This document shows, piece by piece, positions 47,001-58,729 of a stretch of 64,000 nucleotides of DNA. A program made the position numbers and the translations under genes. The stretch is from Phascolomyces articulosus. Taxonomy: Eukaryota > Mucoromycota > Mucoromycetes > Mucorales > Lichtheimiaceae. Numbering within the stretch: position 1 is the stretch's first letter; every line of letters begins with the position of its first letter. The stretch covers positions 434,001-498,000 of the forward strand of contig JAIXMP010000020.1 of the NCBI GenBank assembly GCA_025677815.1, written 5' to 3'. The notes below the pieces were generated by a model. It was not told where the DNA came from. It worked only from the letters and a program-made list of their open reading frames with translations, and did not search any database.

Positions 47001-49279
47001 CATACGATTAGATCATCCATCTCCCTAATTAATGAAAGCCACTATTTTTTTTGATACCCATCCCTTCTTTTTATATATACTCAAAGAAAACTGACATACC
47101 GCTTGGGTCGACCACTTAATCCCAATTTTGAATTTCTTCCCAATCCAGCGTATACTTCCGTCAATGCACGAGGATGCAAGATAGTGATATTGGATGCAAT
47201 CTCTCCCATTGTTTGTGTTTCCAATCCATACATGGACAAAGTACTTTGCAATGCTTCATCTTCCGATAACAAGACAATTTGTACAATATGTTGTCTTGGT
47301 ACTTTTTTCGCAGCAAATCGACGACCCAATGGATCCACCTCAGAGGGCGATAACAGATCTTCTTCAATCAATTTACCCAAGAAATACAAGGACAAGGCCC
47401 ACACCAAAGGTAAATTATCATTGGGACTACGGGGTTGTGAATGTGGGTTGGCCTTTTCAGCATCAATGTATTCTGGTGGCACATAATACAATTCAGCCAC
47501 CAACGGAATATTCAAATCGGGATCGGTACCATTACTTGAAAGAAACGAATATTTGGAAGAAGAACCAGATGCTGGTGACACAGTACCTCCACCGGGAGAC
47601 ATAGGTAATTGATGCACATGCGTCGAATCAATAATTAAAGGTTCCAATTTTTTGCGATATTCTTCTGCTTGTTCCAAATCGCCAGTAAATAATCCTTCCA
47701 ATACCAAATATGTGAAAAACAAGGGCCACTCCGATTCAATGTTTTCAAAAATCTTGAGTTCATTTAAATTATAATGAAGTCGTGATGTATCTTCCAACAC
47801 CGTTTGATGTCCATCTCTTAAAAATCGTTTCCATCCATATTTTCCTTCTAATTTTTCCTTGGCTTCTTGTTTTGATCGACGGATTAAATCAGGATCATTG
47901 ACGGCAAAGGCTGGAAACCCAATCACAGATAAAACGGATCCATCAATTTCTTTTGAATTGGATTCACGCGGTAAAAAACTATGTAGTGTAGTGGCGTTAC
48001 GTGTCAATTCATCAGGTAACACGTGGATCACCTATATGTATTTTTTTTTCATTTTTCATAAATAATGATAATGATTAGTTGAGTATGCTGGTGATGATAA
48101 TGATGAAATGATCTCAGAAAAACACATGATAATCATACTTGTTGATAAAATGATAACAATAATTGTGATATGAAAACTTACAGTAGTGGGACCACCCCGT
48201 GCACCAAATAAATTTACACCGTTTATAGCGCGTAATGCAGCTAATGCCATACCAATAGAAGAAGAGTTCAATTCGGGTTGACCATGATTCGACTTGTTCC
48301 CACGCTCCCATATTCCATAGTCTGGTGTACGATAAGCTCCTATAATAAAATGAGTTGATTTTCGTATAACATGTAGAAAAAGCAACATATATTTATAGAA
48401 AAAAGAAGGAGAAACGCACTTTCGATATAAAATACCAAATTTTGTACAAAATCTACTTCATCTTGTGTATATACTATGGTGAACCCACTAGTCGTCATAT
48501 CTGCGAGTGCCACCAGAAAAAAACTCGTTGCATCAATCTATCGTCGTCATCCAATTATCGTAAGAAATCTCTCTTTTCTTTATACAATACATACATTCCC
48601 ATACTAAAGTTTTCTTACCTGTAAATGACCCCAATCAAAATCCCCAACGACTGTTTCACCATTGGTTGTGTTGTATTTTGCATGTAAAGAATGTTCTAAT
48701 GCTTGTGTTTTTTTAAATTGTTCGACTTTTTTTGCTTGACGCATCATAGCAAACAATAATCCACGCATCAATTTGATTACCGCATGTTCAAGTTCAACTA
48801 ATAAAAGAAAAAAAAAGATTTGAGAATTTAGGTTTTTTACCCCATCATTTTGATCAAAAAAGGAAATGAAATAAAAAAAAATACGTTACATGCTCTTCCA
48901 TTATCATTATCCACTCGTCTATAGGCTAAAGCCAACCCATAGACTGCATAGATGGAATAGACATTGTCTCTTTTATATATATACGAAGATTAGATTTTCT
49001 TTCCTCCATTGATAAGAGTGTATCTTGCTCATTATCGATGTTACTTACCGTACCCAAGCATCTGTATAATCACCATGTGTCTATATATATCATATCAGTA
49101 CATATATATATTCTCTTTTATTCTATAAATTTCATCATTATTACCGTGATTGCAACAGAAGCTGGCATAAGACCACTAACAGCATTTTGTTTACTCAAGA
49201 TAGTTGCATTGATAACTTGATAGTAATAATCCAATCGTTGGAGCACCCTTTGAGTGGCTATTGAATAATGTGCTGTCAT
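44006..49279 (-). CDS. Phosphorylase b kinase regulatory subunit (alpha/beta type) with inserted ILEI/FAM3 domain
   Basis: Regulatory subunit of the kinase that activates glycogen phosphorylase. Exons, minus: 49145-49279, 49049-49080, 48890-48969, 48619-48797, 48420-48537, 48182-48339, 47100-48031, 46022-46983, 45605-45899, 44006-45530; 1237 aa, all junctions in phase. The N-terminal GH15-like region shows [40 protein letters not shown] and [13 protein letters not shown]. The middle has [20 protein letters not shown] and GVLGTSRLY. The C-terminus has [17 protein letters not shown] and TFGYLSKSA. All align in order with animal PHK alpha. Between LLGTILSG and GRWLRRRK, where alpha has its serine-rich linker, lies a domain of about 120 residues (872-992) of ILEI/FAM3 type. 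The end EFTY lacks the CaaX farnesylation box of animal subunits. The catalytic gamma subunit is not in this window. Confidence 0.9.
44744..45106 (-). other. ILEI/FAM3 (PANDER-like GG) domain within the phosphorylase kinase subunit
   Basis: Segment coding residues about 872-992. In order it shows [55 protein letters not shown], a short helix ending MENLGS, and [10 protein letters not shown]. This order (SAGY, ING, RG, SFDTH, VAVKDD, YRDS, IG) is the ILEI/FAM3 fold signature, otherwise found in FAM3 cytokine-like proteins, POMGNT1 and CEMIP. It is flanked by Gln/Lys/Asn-rich and Thr/Ser/Asn-rich linkers inside one exon, with no splice site at its borders. Confidence 0.85.
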
Positions 49280-50327
49280 ATGAAAATGATATAAAAAACC
49301 AGTATTTTATTATTATTATTCTAAAGATGTATTGTGAAAAGTAGAAAAAGAAGAAGAAGAAGAGAAGAAAAAAAAAAGTTGGGAAAAAAAAGAAGTGAAA
49401 AAAAAGGTTCCAGATCGTTATAAGATCCCATTCTTTTTATTTTTATTGTTGTTGTTCTTTTTCTTATAGCACGAATAAACCCTTTTGTTGATTGTATCAC
49501 CCGATTTATCTATTAATCTACTCTTATAATAAAAAATGACGCTGTTTATATATAAATATATATACACGCTTTTCTTTTTTCATCCACCTTTTTAAAGTTG
49601 TTGGGTGCACGAGCCAAGCAAAAAAAATCCATTGGTTTATATTATATAGTGTATCAAACTCGCACTTTGAAAAATAATACTACAACCCAACATTATTCAT
49701 TATCAATTTGTTTTTTTTTTTTTTGCATCCATTCTCTGTCTCTCTCTTTTATATAGTATCGTATTATAATATAACCTTATTTTCTGATAGATAGAGGGGT
49801 ATTGGCCGAGAAAATGAATAAAACTATAGGGAAATCCTCATAAAAATGAAGGTCAGGTGGAACTTATGTGTGTGAAATGAAGACATAGACTCCGATTACT
49901 TTGTGATCTTTTAATGCATCGATCTCATCCGAGTTATCAATTATTATCTAGCTGCGTAGTAACTACTCAATATATCCATTGGTCAGGGTTCTGCCATGTT
50001 CTTTTCTTAATTAATATATATTTAATCGATAGGAATAATTTGAACAAAGAATGTGGGGACTAGACTATGAGATCATGCTATTCCAAATCAAGAGAAAGAC
50101 CCTTTCCTGACCTATATATAATCATTGTATAATAGTGATGATGGCAAGGAGACATGAAACCTGGTTACAAACAAGATCATAAGAACAACCTGTACTATCA
50201 CATCAGGATCTAATAATTAAATGTATATTCATAGATTTTATTTGTAACTATTCGAGACGAAAAAAGCACATTTCGCATTGTTCGCATAATGATGCTAAAA
50301 TATAATTTGGTGCGAGGCAGGATTTGT
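49280..50327. other. Spacer upstream of the phosphorylase kinase gene
   Basis: A/G and A/T homopolymer-rich sequence, probably with the promoter of the minus-strand kinase-subunit gene. No frame supported. Confidence 0.5.
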
Positions 50328-50490
50328 TTACACTCCGACTCGTGAGTGTGTGCACAACTGCTGCCCACCTAAAAAATAGTGAGAAATATTTCAATATATA
50401 ATATAACATGTATTTAGAATACAAAGGATCTAATAGCTTACCCGCGCACAGCGTGGCTCCTGCCAGCAATACATGACCCAGTGAATCCAT
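50328..50490 (-). CDS. Possible tiny spliced ORF of 29 codons, unknown
   Basis: Minus-strand ATG at 50490. Exon 50442-50490 ends at a GTAAGC donor, and exon 50368-50328 follows a TTTTTTAG acceptor. The join is in frame and gives MDSLGHVLLAGATLCAGGQ plus ten residues. The start is hydrophobic. If the intron is retained the frame runs to 50248 instead. Further donor-like and acceptor-like sites lie upstream (50530-50800), as in a spliced 5' UTR or long noncoding transcript. No homologue is recognised, and it may be noncoding. Confidence 0.22.
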
Positions 50491-50510
50491 GTTCTTATAT
50501 TCCACCCTTG

Positions 50511-51310
50511 GTTATTGAGATGGATATACAAAGGAAGCTATAAAAAGAATAAATTAGTTTATCAGTAAAATCATAAACAATTTTTTATAAATGAATTCAA
50601 AAACCACACTTTACATACCTTGCCAGAAAAAAAAAAGGAGAGAGAGTAAGATAGAAAACTAGCGGAATGGGAGCGTAATAAGTAGCCTATTGACAGGAAA
50701 AAATTGATTAGATTATTTGATCACGTTGACACTTACATATTTCAGATACGTTCTACTTCAACATAAATAGTACTTACTGTGTACAGTGGAACATCATCAA
50801 ATCAATGAATATAAAGAAAATAAGAATGAATTAGTTTGGTTCAGTCCAAGCGATAATCTTCGTTTGTATATAATACTTCTTCATACCCCAACTCCATAAA
50901 ATTCAAATGAAATGTTGTTTTATTTACCTTAAGAAGAAGAAAAAAAGAAGGGCGGGGCCAGCGCCGACAAAAAAAAAACCTAATGGGATATGTTATCGTC
51001 AATAAAATAATAGCATGAGTTTATTATGATTTAGAAGAACAATAGCCTTCATCAAGCCTTATTTTGACAATACCAAAAAAACATAATGACATACTCTACA
51101 AAAAAAAAAAGCAGCGAGAATAGCCAAAGAAGAAGAAGAAAGAATAAAAAAATGCGTTTATGATAATAATATATATATATTATGAATTTTTATCAATTAC
51201 GCAATATTGACAACTGTTGTATATAATTTATTATTTTTATGCATAAGTGAATCGTGGCTTTTCATTGGCTCTCATGCTCAAAAATAGACCAACTTTTTAT
51301 TTTGGTGTAG
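50511..51310. other. Spacer left of the broken ligase copies
   Basis: Purine-rich runs and a small GC patch at about 50950-50968 (GGGCGGGGCCAGCGCCGAC). No frame supported. Confidence 0.45.
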
Positions 51311-52367
51311 GAATTAAGCTTTAACAGAAACTACACCTGCTGCGTGTGTTCAAGCCGGAGATCATATTGTCCCAGGTAAAAAAGCTATAATCTTTTACGG
51401 TGTATATTTAAATTTATATGTATAAAAAACACAACCTTACAATCATCACGTTTGAATTGTAATATATTAGGATCATCAGGTTTGCTTTGCCCTTCAATGT
51501 ATGCTAGAGTAGTAAACGAAGATGGAAAAGGTAAAAAGAACTGTAAGAGGAAGGTTTTGGAGATAATAATATAGTTATATATCTAATAAATATTTGTTCA
51601 CATATCAAAATTGTACTTGGAGTTGGTGAGCGTGGTGAGCTATGGTTAAAAGGACCCAATATCATGAAGGTAAAGGTTTTTTTGAATGTTATTATTTATT
51701 TGCTGCATGGATGCTACTCTGCTAAGATATATTAACTCATTGGATCAAATATAATGCGTTAATATAGGGGTACCTTAATCGTCCGCAAGAAACAGCAGAT
51801 TGTATTGATACCGAAGGTTTCTTTCATACTGGGGATGTCGCAATCATTGATTAAAATGATCATATTTTCATTGTGGATCGAATCTAGGAATTAATTAAAT
51901 ATAAAGGATTTCAGGTGCATTATACTATATATAAATCATGAAAAACATGTGTATATTTTTTTTTATTAATGTTAAATAATAATGTAATGGATATTAATAG
52001 GTTGCACCCGCTGAATTGGAAGGAGTATTGGTAAATTTGATCATCATGTATTACTGTAGAGTCTATTTGAACCAAAAAGAAAAGCATCGCGACTAACATA
52101 ACATAATTACATATAATGTTAATGTTATATTTTTAATAGCTTAAGCATAAAGACGTACTCGATTGTGCTGTCATTGGTGTATATGATCCTAAACAAGCCA
52201 CTGAGATTCCTCGTGCTTATGTTGTATTGAAGTCAAATGTCGATCGTAATGAGATAATATCAGAGGATTTGAAGAATTTTGTTGCATGCAAAGTCATCAT
52301 GCACAAGAGAATACAGTATTATCATTTCCATGATGAAATTCCTAAAGCCCTACTTGAAAGATATTAA
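51311..52367 (+). pseudogene. 4-coumarate-CoA ligase-like (AMP-binding) pseudogene, C-terminal half
   Basis: Exon-like blocks at about 51321-51374, 51471-51529, 51610-51669, 51768-51914, 52001-52031 and 52140-52367 read in family order: LTETTPAACVQAG, SGLLCPSMYARVVN, GERGELWLKGPNIMKGYLNRP, GFFHTGDVAII, IKYKGFQVAPAELEGVL and KDVLDCAVIGVYD. Defects: in-frame TAA and TAG inside the GDVAIID...ELIKYK block, an acceptor before the GERGELW exon reading TTG where TAG is expected, no N-terminal half, and loss of the catalytic lysine tail after DEIPKA. It would have been an acyl/aryl-CoA ligase, in fungi often peroxisomal. Clearly dead. Confidence 0.85.
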
Positions 52368-52930
52368 GAAATATTTTTTTCGAAAAGTACAGGAAGAAAC
52401 CAAAAGAACCTCTAAACTGTAAATGATATTATAAAAAGCTGCCCATTATTATAATATGTAATAAGAAACACCATTACATTATCAAAATTATATACTATAT
52501 TATACGTTCAACATAATATATTTTATAACAAAAGTTCAGGTAAATAATACTATATTTTTTATCTGTGTTCTTGTCAATTCAGCAGCATACAGGCACATTT
52601 GTCATTAGGCTGCATTTTCTCATCATAGCTGTCTACGACTGATGAACTACCTCGGCCTTTTTTTTTTTTTTTTGAAGAGATGAAATTTTATCTGTGTTGC
52701 CATAAAGTGAATTAGCATTAGAATACTTGTAAAGTTACATGGTTAAGAATGGAATACATCGTTTACCAGGTTTCTATTGTACCGTTGATGGTAACACAAA
52801 GTACTCATTAGAGATATTTGATTGGCTAACCGGCATGCAGAGAGTTTTTTTTTTATGATCATCCACTTTTGTTATCTTTCCTCTCTTTTTCTTTCTCTCT
52901 CACCATAATTTAAGGACGAAAAAAAAAAGA
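52368..52930. other. Spacer between two broken ligase copies
   Basis: AT-rich with a poly-T run at about 52657-52673; no coding sequence seen. Confidence 0.45.
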
Positions 52931-53232
52931 ATGCCAGTATTCTCGTTCAGATATCCTTCTGTTCCAGTAACCTGAAACTGGAATCATACAAAGTCTTTTT
53001 GAAACAGTCGAACAGAATAAAAACGTGGATCGCATGTGTTATGCTGATGCTTTAACACTGGCAAAGAGTAGCTTTTAAACATATTAAAGACATGGCTTAT
53101 CGATTTGGCGCTGACTTAAAGAATTTTTGTGGATTTCAAAGAGGAGATGTTCTTGCCATCTATGCTCCCAACGCTGTAGATGCTAAAAAAGAAATAACAG
53201 AACTTTATATTTCCTTAGATATGTTTTTCTAA
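52931..53232 (+). pseudogene. 4-coumarate-CoA ligase-like pseudogene, N-terminal fragment
   Basis: ATG at 52931 begins MPVFSFRYPSVPV, then a frameshift is needed to reach ETGIIQSLFETVEQNKN, a stop interrupts after LAKSSF, and the frame resumes as YRFGADLKNFCGFQRGDVLAIYAPN before decaying. This is the N-terminus of the same family as the copy upstream. Since it lies downstream of a C-terminal fragment on the same strand, the two are parts of two tandem copies, not one gene. Confidence 0.8.
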
Positions 53233-53429
53233 AACAATACACTTTATATATGTTCACGTATAAAATTGATTCCATCTCTAATATTACTATTGAATTTCCT
53301 CCAAAAATTATATGAAAACTAAATTATGCGGTGCGGGTGAGCGGCTTTGCTAAGAAAATTTTCTACATACCTTTTTTCGGAGTCATCCATAACTTTGCAC
53401 CATTTATTTTTCAATACCTTTTTTTTGAC

Positions 53430-54518
53430 ATGGGGGAAGGTGGAACGGATCGTCGTGCAGAACGATTAGCGCGTAAAATCGAAGCATCGAAAAACAAGCA
53501 ACCTGCCAAATCGAAAGCCAAGGAAAAAGCGCAAGCCAAAGAACAAGAACGACGCGAAGCCATTTTTAATGCATTTAGCAACTTTTATGAACAAGAGTAT
53601 GGTCATGAACGATGGCAAACGCTAATTGAAGCATTAAAGAAACCTGTGCGTCATTGCATCATGGTCAACAAATACAGCAATACAGACGATTTCAAAACAC
53701 GATTACCTACATTGCCCGAGTTGGAACCCCTTTCTTCGTTTGTGAGTATTCCCTGCTTTGGTATTGCCAACTACAACGCCAACACGACAGAAGAACAACG
53801 ATTTCCCCCACCTCAAAAGGATGGTACAGGCATCACTGATTATTATATTTTGGATGCTGGCTCTGTTTTAGCCACTGAAGCATTGGATATTCAACCGGAT
53901 GATCGTGTATTGGATTTATGTGCTGCACCAGGTGGTAAATCTGTGTCGATCTTGCAACGTTTGGGAGAATATGGATCATTGACGGTGAATGAATTATCAC
54001 CCGATCGACGTCGTCGATTACGTCAAGTGCTGGATGGTTATTTACCACCCAAAGATGAACGTATTAATGTGATGGGAAAAGATGGAACAAAATGGTATTC
54101 TGAACCTGAACAATATGATAAAGTCTTGTTGGATGCGCCTTGTTCTTCTGAACGCCATTTATTACATGATGAAAAGGAATTTGAACAATGGTCACCGAAA
54201 CGTACCGTCCATAATGCAGAACGACAACTCAAGTTATTAAAGGCAGCCGTGCATTCTGTGACAGTAGGTGGTTTGGTTGTGTATGGTACATGTTCCATTA
54301 GTTCGGCCGAGAATGATAAGGTGGTGTCCAAGATGATCCGTAAGGGAAAAATACCCGTTGAAGTTGTGAAAAAATCATGGCCTATTGGTGAACGAACAAA
54401 GTATGGTTGGATTATTTTACCGGATATGACAGATGGATGGGGTCCTTTATATTTCTCTATACTTCGTCGAACAGGTGTATCAAAAAATGAAGAACGAGAT
54501 GATGAAGATGATGAATAA
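53430..54518 (+). CDS. RNA 5-methylcytosine methyltransferase, NSUN3/NSUN4-type
   Basis: RsmB/NOP2 family enzyme that methylates cytosine-5 in RNA with S-adenosylmethionine. Single exon, 362 aa from ATG at 53430; the frame is also open upstream to a GTG, but the upstream part is hydrophobic and unlike the family. The Lys/Ala/Glu-rich N-terminus (about 8-45) could be a mitochondrial or nucleolar signal. Motifs: LDLCAAPGGK at about 161-170 (SAM loop), DAPCSS at 235-240 with Cys238, and GTCSISSAEND with the second conserved Cys288. DYYILDAGSV and the terminal GWGPLYFSILRR match NSUN3/4, which act on mitochondrial tRNA or rRNA. A mitochondrial role is therefore likely but inferred. The acidic tail DEDDE is not conserved. 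Confidence 0.88.
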   Translation: MGEGGTDRRAERLARKIEASKNKQPAKSKAKEKAQAKEQERREAIFNAFSNFYEQEYGHERWQTLIEALKKPVRHCIMVNKYSNTDDFKTRLPTLPELEPLSSFVSIPCFGIANYNANTTEEQRFPPPQKDGTGITDYYILDAGSVLATEALDIQPDDRVLDLCAAPGGKSVSILQRLGEYGSLTVNELSPDRRRRLRQVLDGYLPPKDERINVMGKDGTKWYSEPEQYDKVLLDAPCSSERHLLHDEKEFEQWSPKRTVHNAERQLKLLKAAVHSVTVGGLVVYGTCSISSAENDKVVSKMIRKGKIPVEVVKKSWPIGERTKYGWIILPDMTDGWGPLYFSILRRTGVSKNEERDDEDDE

Positions 54519-54734
54519 ACTTTAGTTCGATTGACTTTTAGTGGCAGTCACTTTTTTTTTTTTTTTTTTTTTTGCATAATCCTATAATTCACCTCCCGAT
54601 AGAAAAAAAAAAGTTAAAAAAAAGCTCGTTGCTTTTCCTTTTGGTTCCATATCTCTTTTCTCCCATTTTTTCTTTTTCTTTCTTTTTTACACACCTTCGT
54701 ATCTTTTCTTCTTCTTGTACACAGACATAGAATC

Positions 54735-55565
54735 ATGTTTGGCTGCATTGTCGCGGGCAGACTGGTATGGTAAATACTTATTATTGTAAATTCTTTTATT
54801 TTTTTACCTATGAATACATTATATTTACTTTTCTCTTTTTTTCTTCGCGTATATAATATATGATACGATATATTAACCACAGGTCCAAACCAATCTTCAA
54901 CAAGTGGATGTAAATAAGTATGTTTTTGAACTTAGTGATGCACAAGCCATAAATCATATTGTTGTATTTCTTCTTGGAACAGTCCCTTTTCAGCAAGGAT
55001 ATGGTGCTACTGTCCATTTATTATGGCCAAATAAAGAATGGCAATTTTTGGGAGTGTATGTATCAATTTCATTGCTTGCTCTTGCATTATGTGAATCCTT
55101 TTAACGATTTGATCCTATAAATGGATATGTAGGTTATTAAATGAAAAGCCCAGTGCAATTTTTCGATTACGACAAACGAATAATAATAATTCAAACAACA
55201 TGCAAGGATCCGTACCAGCAACACTTGGAATTTCGATCGAACCACTTGAAATTGTACAACAACAAATGGAAAGCGCAGGGGCAACATCCATGATGGATAC
55301 AACAGGTGCTGATGCCGCCATGGCTGTTATTAAACCACCTACAAATCTAAATCAAGCGGGTCAACTTGCATCGAAGATTCTGGATAATTTGTACAACTAT
55401 GTCAATTCATTTGTTCAACAAGATCTGCCACTCAACGCGATTCCACTTTCCACTCTCACAGATCAAGGTTATTTACCCGTCAAAGCATTTCAAACATGGT
55501 ATGAAAATCTTAGCCGAAAGCTCAGTAATGATCCAAATTACTTGAATTCAGATAAAAGTGCATAA
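54735..55565 (+). CDS. OPI10: Hikeshi / Opi10 family protein
   Basis: Hikeshi carries Hsp70 into the nucleus under heat stress; the yeast orthologue Opi10 is linked to inositol regulation. Exons 54735-54764, 54883-55055 and 55133-55565 give 211 aa. The first exon encodes MFGCIVAGRL, near-identical to the animal start; then come VFELSDAQAINHIVVFLLGTVPF, LLNEKPSAIFRL, GISIEPLE and the C-terminal helical part KILDNLYNYVNSF with WYENLSRKLSNDP. Length compares with 197 aa in human. The Asn/Met insert in the middle is low complexity. Starts 216 bases after the NSUN stop on the same strand and ends tail-to-tail with the aminopeptidase, 229 bases apart. Confidence 0.93.
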
Positions 55566-55794
55566 CAACACACACATACAGCAAAAACAAATACCACTTT
55601 ATCTCCTCCCCCATTTTCTTTTTTTTACATTGACCCATTACACTAATAGAAAAAAAATGATAATAAAAAGGAAAAATATCGTAACTTTTTTTTTTCATGA
55701 AAACACAAGTAGAACATGTTTCATTTTTTTAATGGGTTATAGAAATAATTTGTATATACTAGAACATGATATATATTTGAGTTGTATATTACTT

Positions 55795-57665
55795 TTAGGC
55801 ATGAGATGCTTCAACAGCAAAACCAACAAGAACTCTGGAAAATTGCAACATGTGATCAAATGACAAATATTTGATGTTATCATCCAAAGTATGAATACGT
55901 TGATTTGTCTTTTCGAATTTATCCTCGATCATAAAAGAGGATGGATAACCATATTTGCGCCATGATGCATGGTCTATAGAGAAAATAATAATTTAAGATT
56001 AGATTTTTTAAAAAAAGAACTTTCTCTTCTCCTATCCAAATCGTGTACTATTTTAAATGATGAATTACCACTACAAGCATAACCACATTCAGTTTCTGCA
56101 GCTGGAATAGTTGCATAGGTTTCAATCAATTGGCGTATAAAGTTGGTCAACTAAGTAAAAATAACAAATGTGCACATGATGAGTAAATCTCATACTTTAT
56201 ATAAATGTATGTCATGATGTAATATACTACCTTTTCATTGACATAATCAGTAACGAGACCAATGACCTCAGTCTGAGCATCAAGGACATAGCCTGTCATA
56301 TCATTTTGAATCATAGCAGTAATTTCTCGACCTTCTTTATAATATTGCTTAGCAATGGCTTGTGAACCTAAAAGACCTCCTTCTTCTGCACTATACCAAT
56401 GGAATTCAACAGGTCGTTCTGGTTGGAATCCATTTTCTACAAGTACCCGGAATACTTCCAAGATGGTCACTGTACCACTACCATCGTCCTATATTTAAAT
56501 AAAAAAGGGTTAGTATACAAGAAGATACTCAGGAGCAACGATAAAAAAGTAATCTGGAAGGGTTCCTCACAAACCTCTCCCCCTTTCTTCCCCCTAATTA
56601 AACGAAGGTGGCAAAGAAAAAAGGCAAAAAAAGTATTCAAACTTACATCAGCACCAGGTGATCTACCAAGGCTAGGGAACCATTGATTGACAGAATCTTG
56701 ATGTGCACCAATGACAACTGCTTCGTTCTCAAGTTCTGACTTTGATCCTTCAAATCTTGCAATAATTGAGAATTGAGACCACTAGAAAAGAAATTTCCCA
56801 GGGAAAAAAGAACCATGCATAAAAAAAGTATCACGGATAGGAGATATAGATTTGACGATTGATGGTGCATATTTAAGGATAGGTACACACATATATATAA
56901 AAGAGAGAGCCAATAATAACAAGAAAAAAAGGAGGAAGATTAGAATGAAAAGAAGGTTTTAATAAAGAATATAATAAGAAGAGGATCAAATCAATACTAT
57001 TTTTTTACCTCATGTTTAAATTCGTTAACAGTAATACTAGCACCAGCTGGAGCAGCGATTTCACGAACGGTTTCAATTAACCAGGCACTCGATTGTGCAC
57101 CCCAAGAAGATTTGTAATACCGAGTATAGAACGATGTGAATTTTTCTAACCATTGTTGCATAAATGTGGTTTCCAACTTTTGGATAAGCAAATTGGCTTC
57201 GTCCTGGTTAGAAATAGACGTTGGCACCTCTATTTTATATTAGTAAGAAAGAAAAAAAATGTTAGTGAAATGATATATAACAGAGGACCTTAATCACTTA
57301 CTATCTTCTCGGGTAGTCATGACGAGGTTTTCGTCTTCTTTGTGGTCAGTAATGTCCATAAATCGAGTGCCTTGTTTGATAAAATCCAATATTTGAAATT
57401 CGCTCACCCATTTGGCAGCATTGGCATCACTATGGTATTAAAATGAGTTTTCTTCGTTTCAACAAGACCCAAAGACCGAAGAAAACCAATGGCGTTGGCA
57501 TGGCGATAAGAAAAAGGAATAATATACATACTCAAGTTTCACAAGACGCGAAGTGGTTGCTACTGCACTATCGTCATTCTTAATGATTTGTTGATCTGCT
57601 TGAACATCGGCTTGAATACATAAGGCAGCAGCGCAGAGTAATGAAAGTGTAGTCAAAGGCTTCAT
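55795..57665 (-). CDS. Secreted M28-family zinc aminopeptidase (leucine aminopeptidase-like)
   Basis: Exons, minus: 57532-57665, 57302-57429, 57009-57229, 56647-56781, 56231-56488, 56069-56150, 55795-55973; 378 aa. A signal peptide is evident: [19 protein letters not shown], with cleavage near residues 19-24. A propeptide-like region follows. Co-catalytic zinc ligands of M28: His188 and Asp190 in IGAHQDS, the bridging Asp in PGADDDGSG (204-211), the catalytic Glu241 and neighbour Glu242 in SAEEGG, Asp269 in QNDMTG and the His of RIHTLDD. The cysteines in [13 protein letters not shown] resemble the disulfide of bacterial and fungal secreted aminopeptidases. It should release N-terminal residues from peptides outside the cell or in the vacuole. 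Confidence 0.92.
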
Positions 57666-57789
57666 TGTTGTAATATATGTTGTTATGAAAGAAGAAGAAA
57701 GAGGTATAAAAAAAGAAAATACGTAAAGTTGCTCGGGAAAAGAAATTCTGTCCACGTAAACTTTGTTTTGGATGTGAGAAATCCTGTAT

Positions 57790-57797
57790 TATAAATA
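57790..57797 (-). promoter_or_regulatory. TATA box candidate for the M28 aminopeptidase
   Basis: Plus-strand TATAAATA reads TATTTATA on the gene strand, about 125 bases upstream of the start codon at 57665. Confidence 0.4.
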
Positions 57798-57831
57798 GGG
57801 GAAAACGTTCTCTTGTTGCTACTCGCCACAT

Positions 57832-58692
57832 TATTACGAGAACTCACTTTCAATCTATTTCAATCTATTATACTGGCTAGTACAAAGCAATAAGAATTTT
57901 ATTTGCGTTCCAACCTATCTATTCAATATTTGTCTTATTCATATTATACTTGGTTGTCATATCAATCGATTGGTAAAATGACATCGATTTTTAGACAAAA
58001 AGCAAATGTTCTCCAGCCCACATGTATGCTAATACTGCATGCGCCTACAGAGAAGATCCCCTCATATTTTTATGCATTTGGAAGAAAATACCACACTGAG
58101 GTTAGAATAGCGGCAAATCTGGGATATAAAAATAAGAATCAAATGATCAACATGGTTCCTGGATGTTTCACTGAGTCAAGGAACCGCATTTTGACCGATA
58201 TTATGGTAATATGACCTAATTACCGCAACAGCAAAAAGTATTGATCCATAAATAACGCATGATAAGAAAAAAAATAGTGCTTAATTCTCACCATTATATT
58301 TTAGTAACGTTGATGTTTACCATGGTTCTCCTGCAAAAAAAGTGCATAACAAGGAATGCCGCCATAAGGAGAAAAAATTACCAATAACGAGAAGCATTAT
58401 ATTCGAGGTCTCTTTTATTTATATTTAACACTACTATTTTTTATAGACGACTACTGGCATACATTTTGTAGCAAGAATGTTCTGTATATACCAAAAAAAT
58501 TATGTATTAAAATGGATAGTATATAAAAATAATACCATCAATCCCAATGAATGATCATCATGCATGAATACTTGGGAAGAAAAGACATGAAGAGTCAAGA
58601 AGGAGCATTCTCCATCATATAGAGAGCAATTTTACTTAGGGTGACTTAAGCAATACTACTTGTCACTCCTTTATTACGTAGTTTTGGCGTCC

Positions 58693-58729
<37 letters not shown>

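Noticed and set aside
53331..53429. Upstream GTG-started extension of the NSUN-like gene
   Set aside because: Non-ATG start, hydrophobic sequence unrelated to the family, and a good ATG at 53430 followed by a typical N-terminus.
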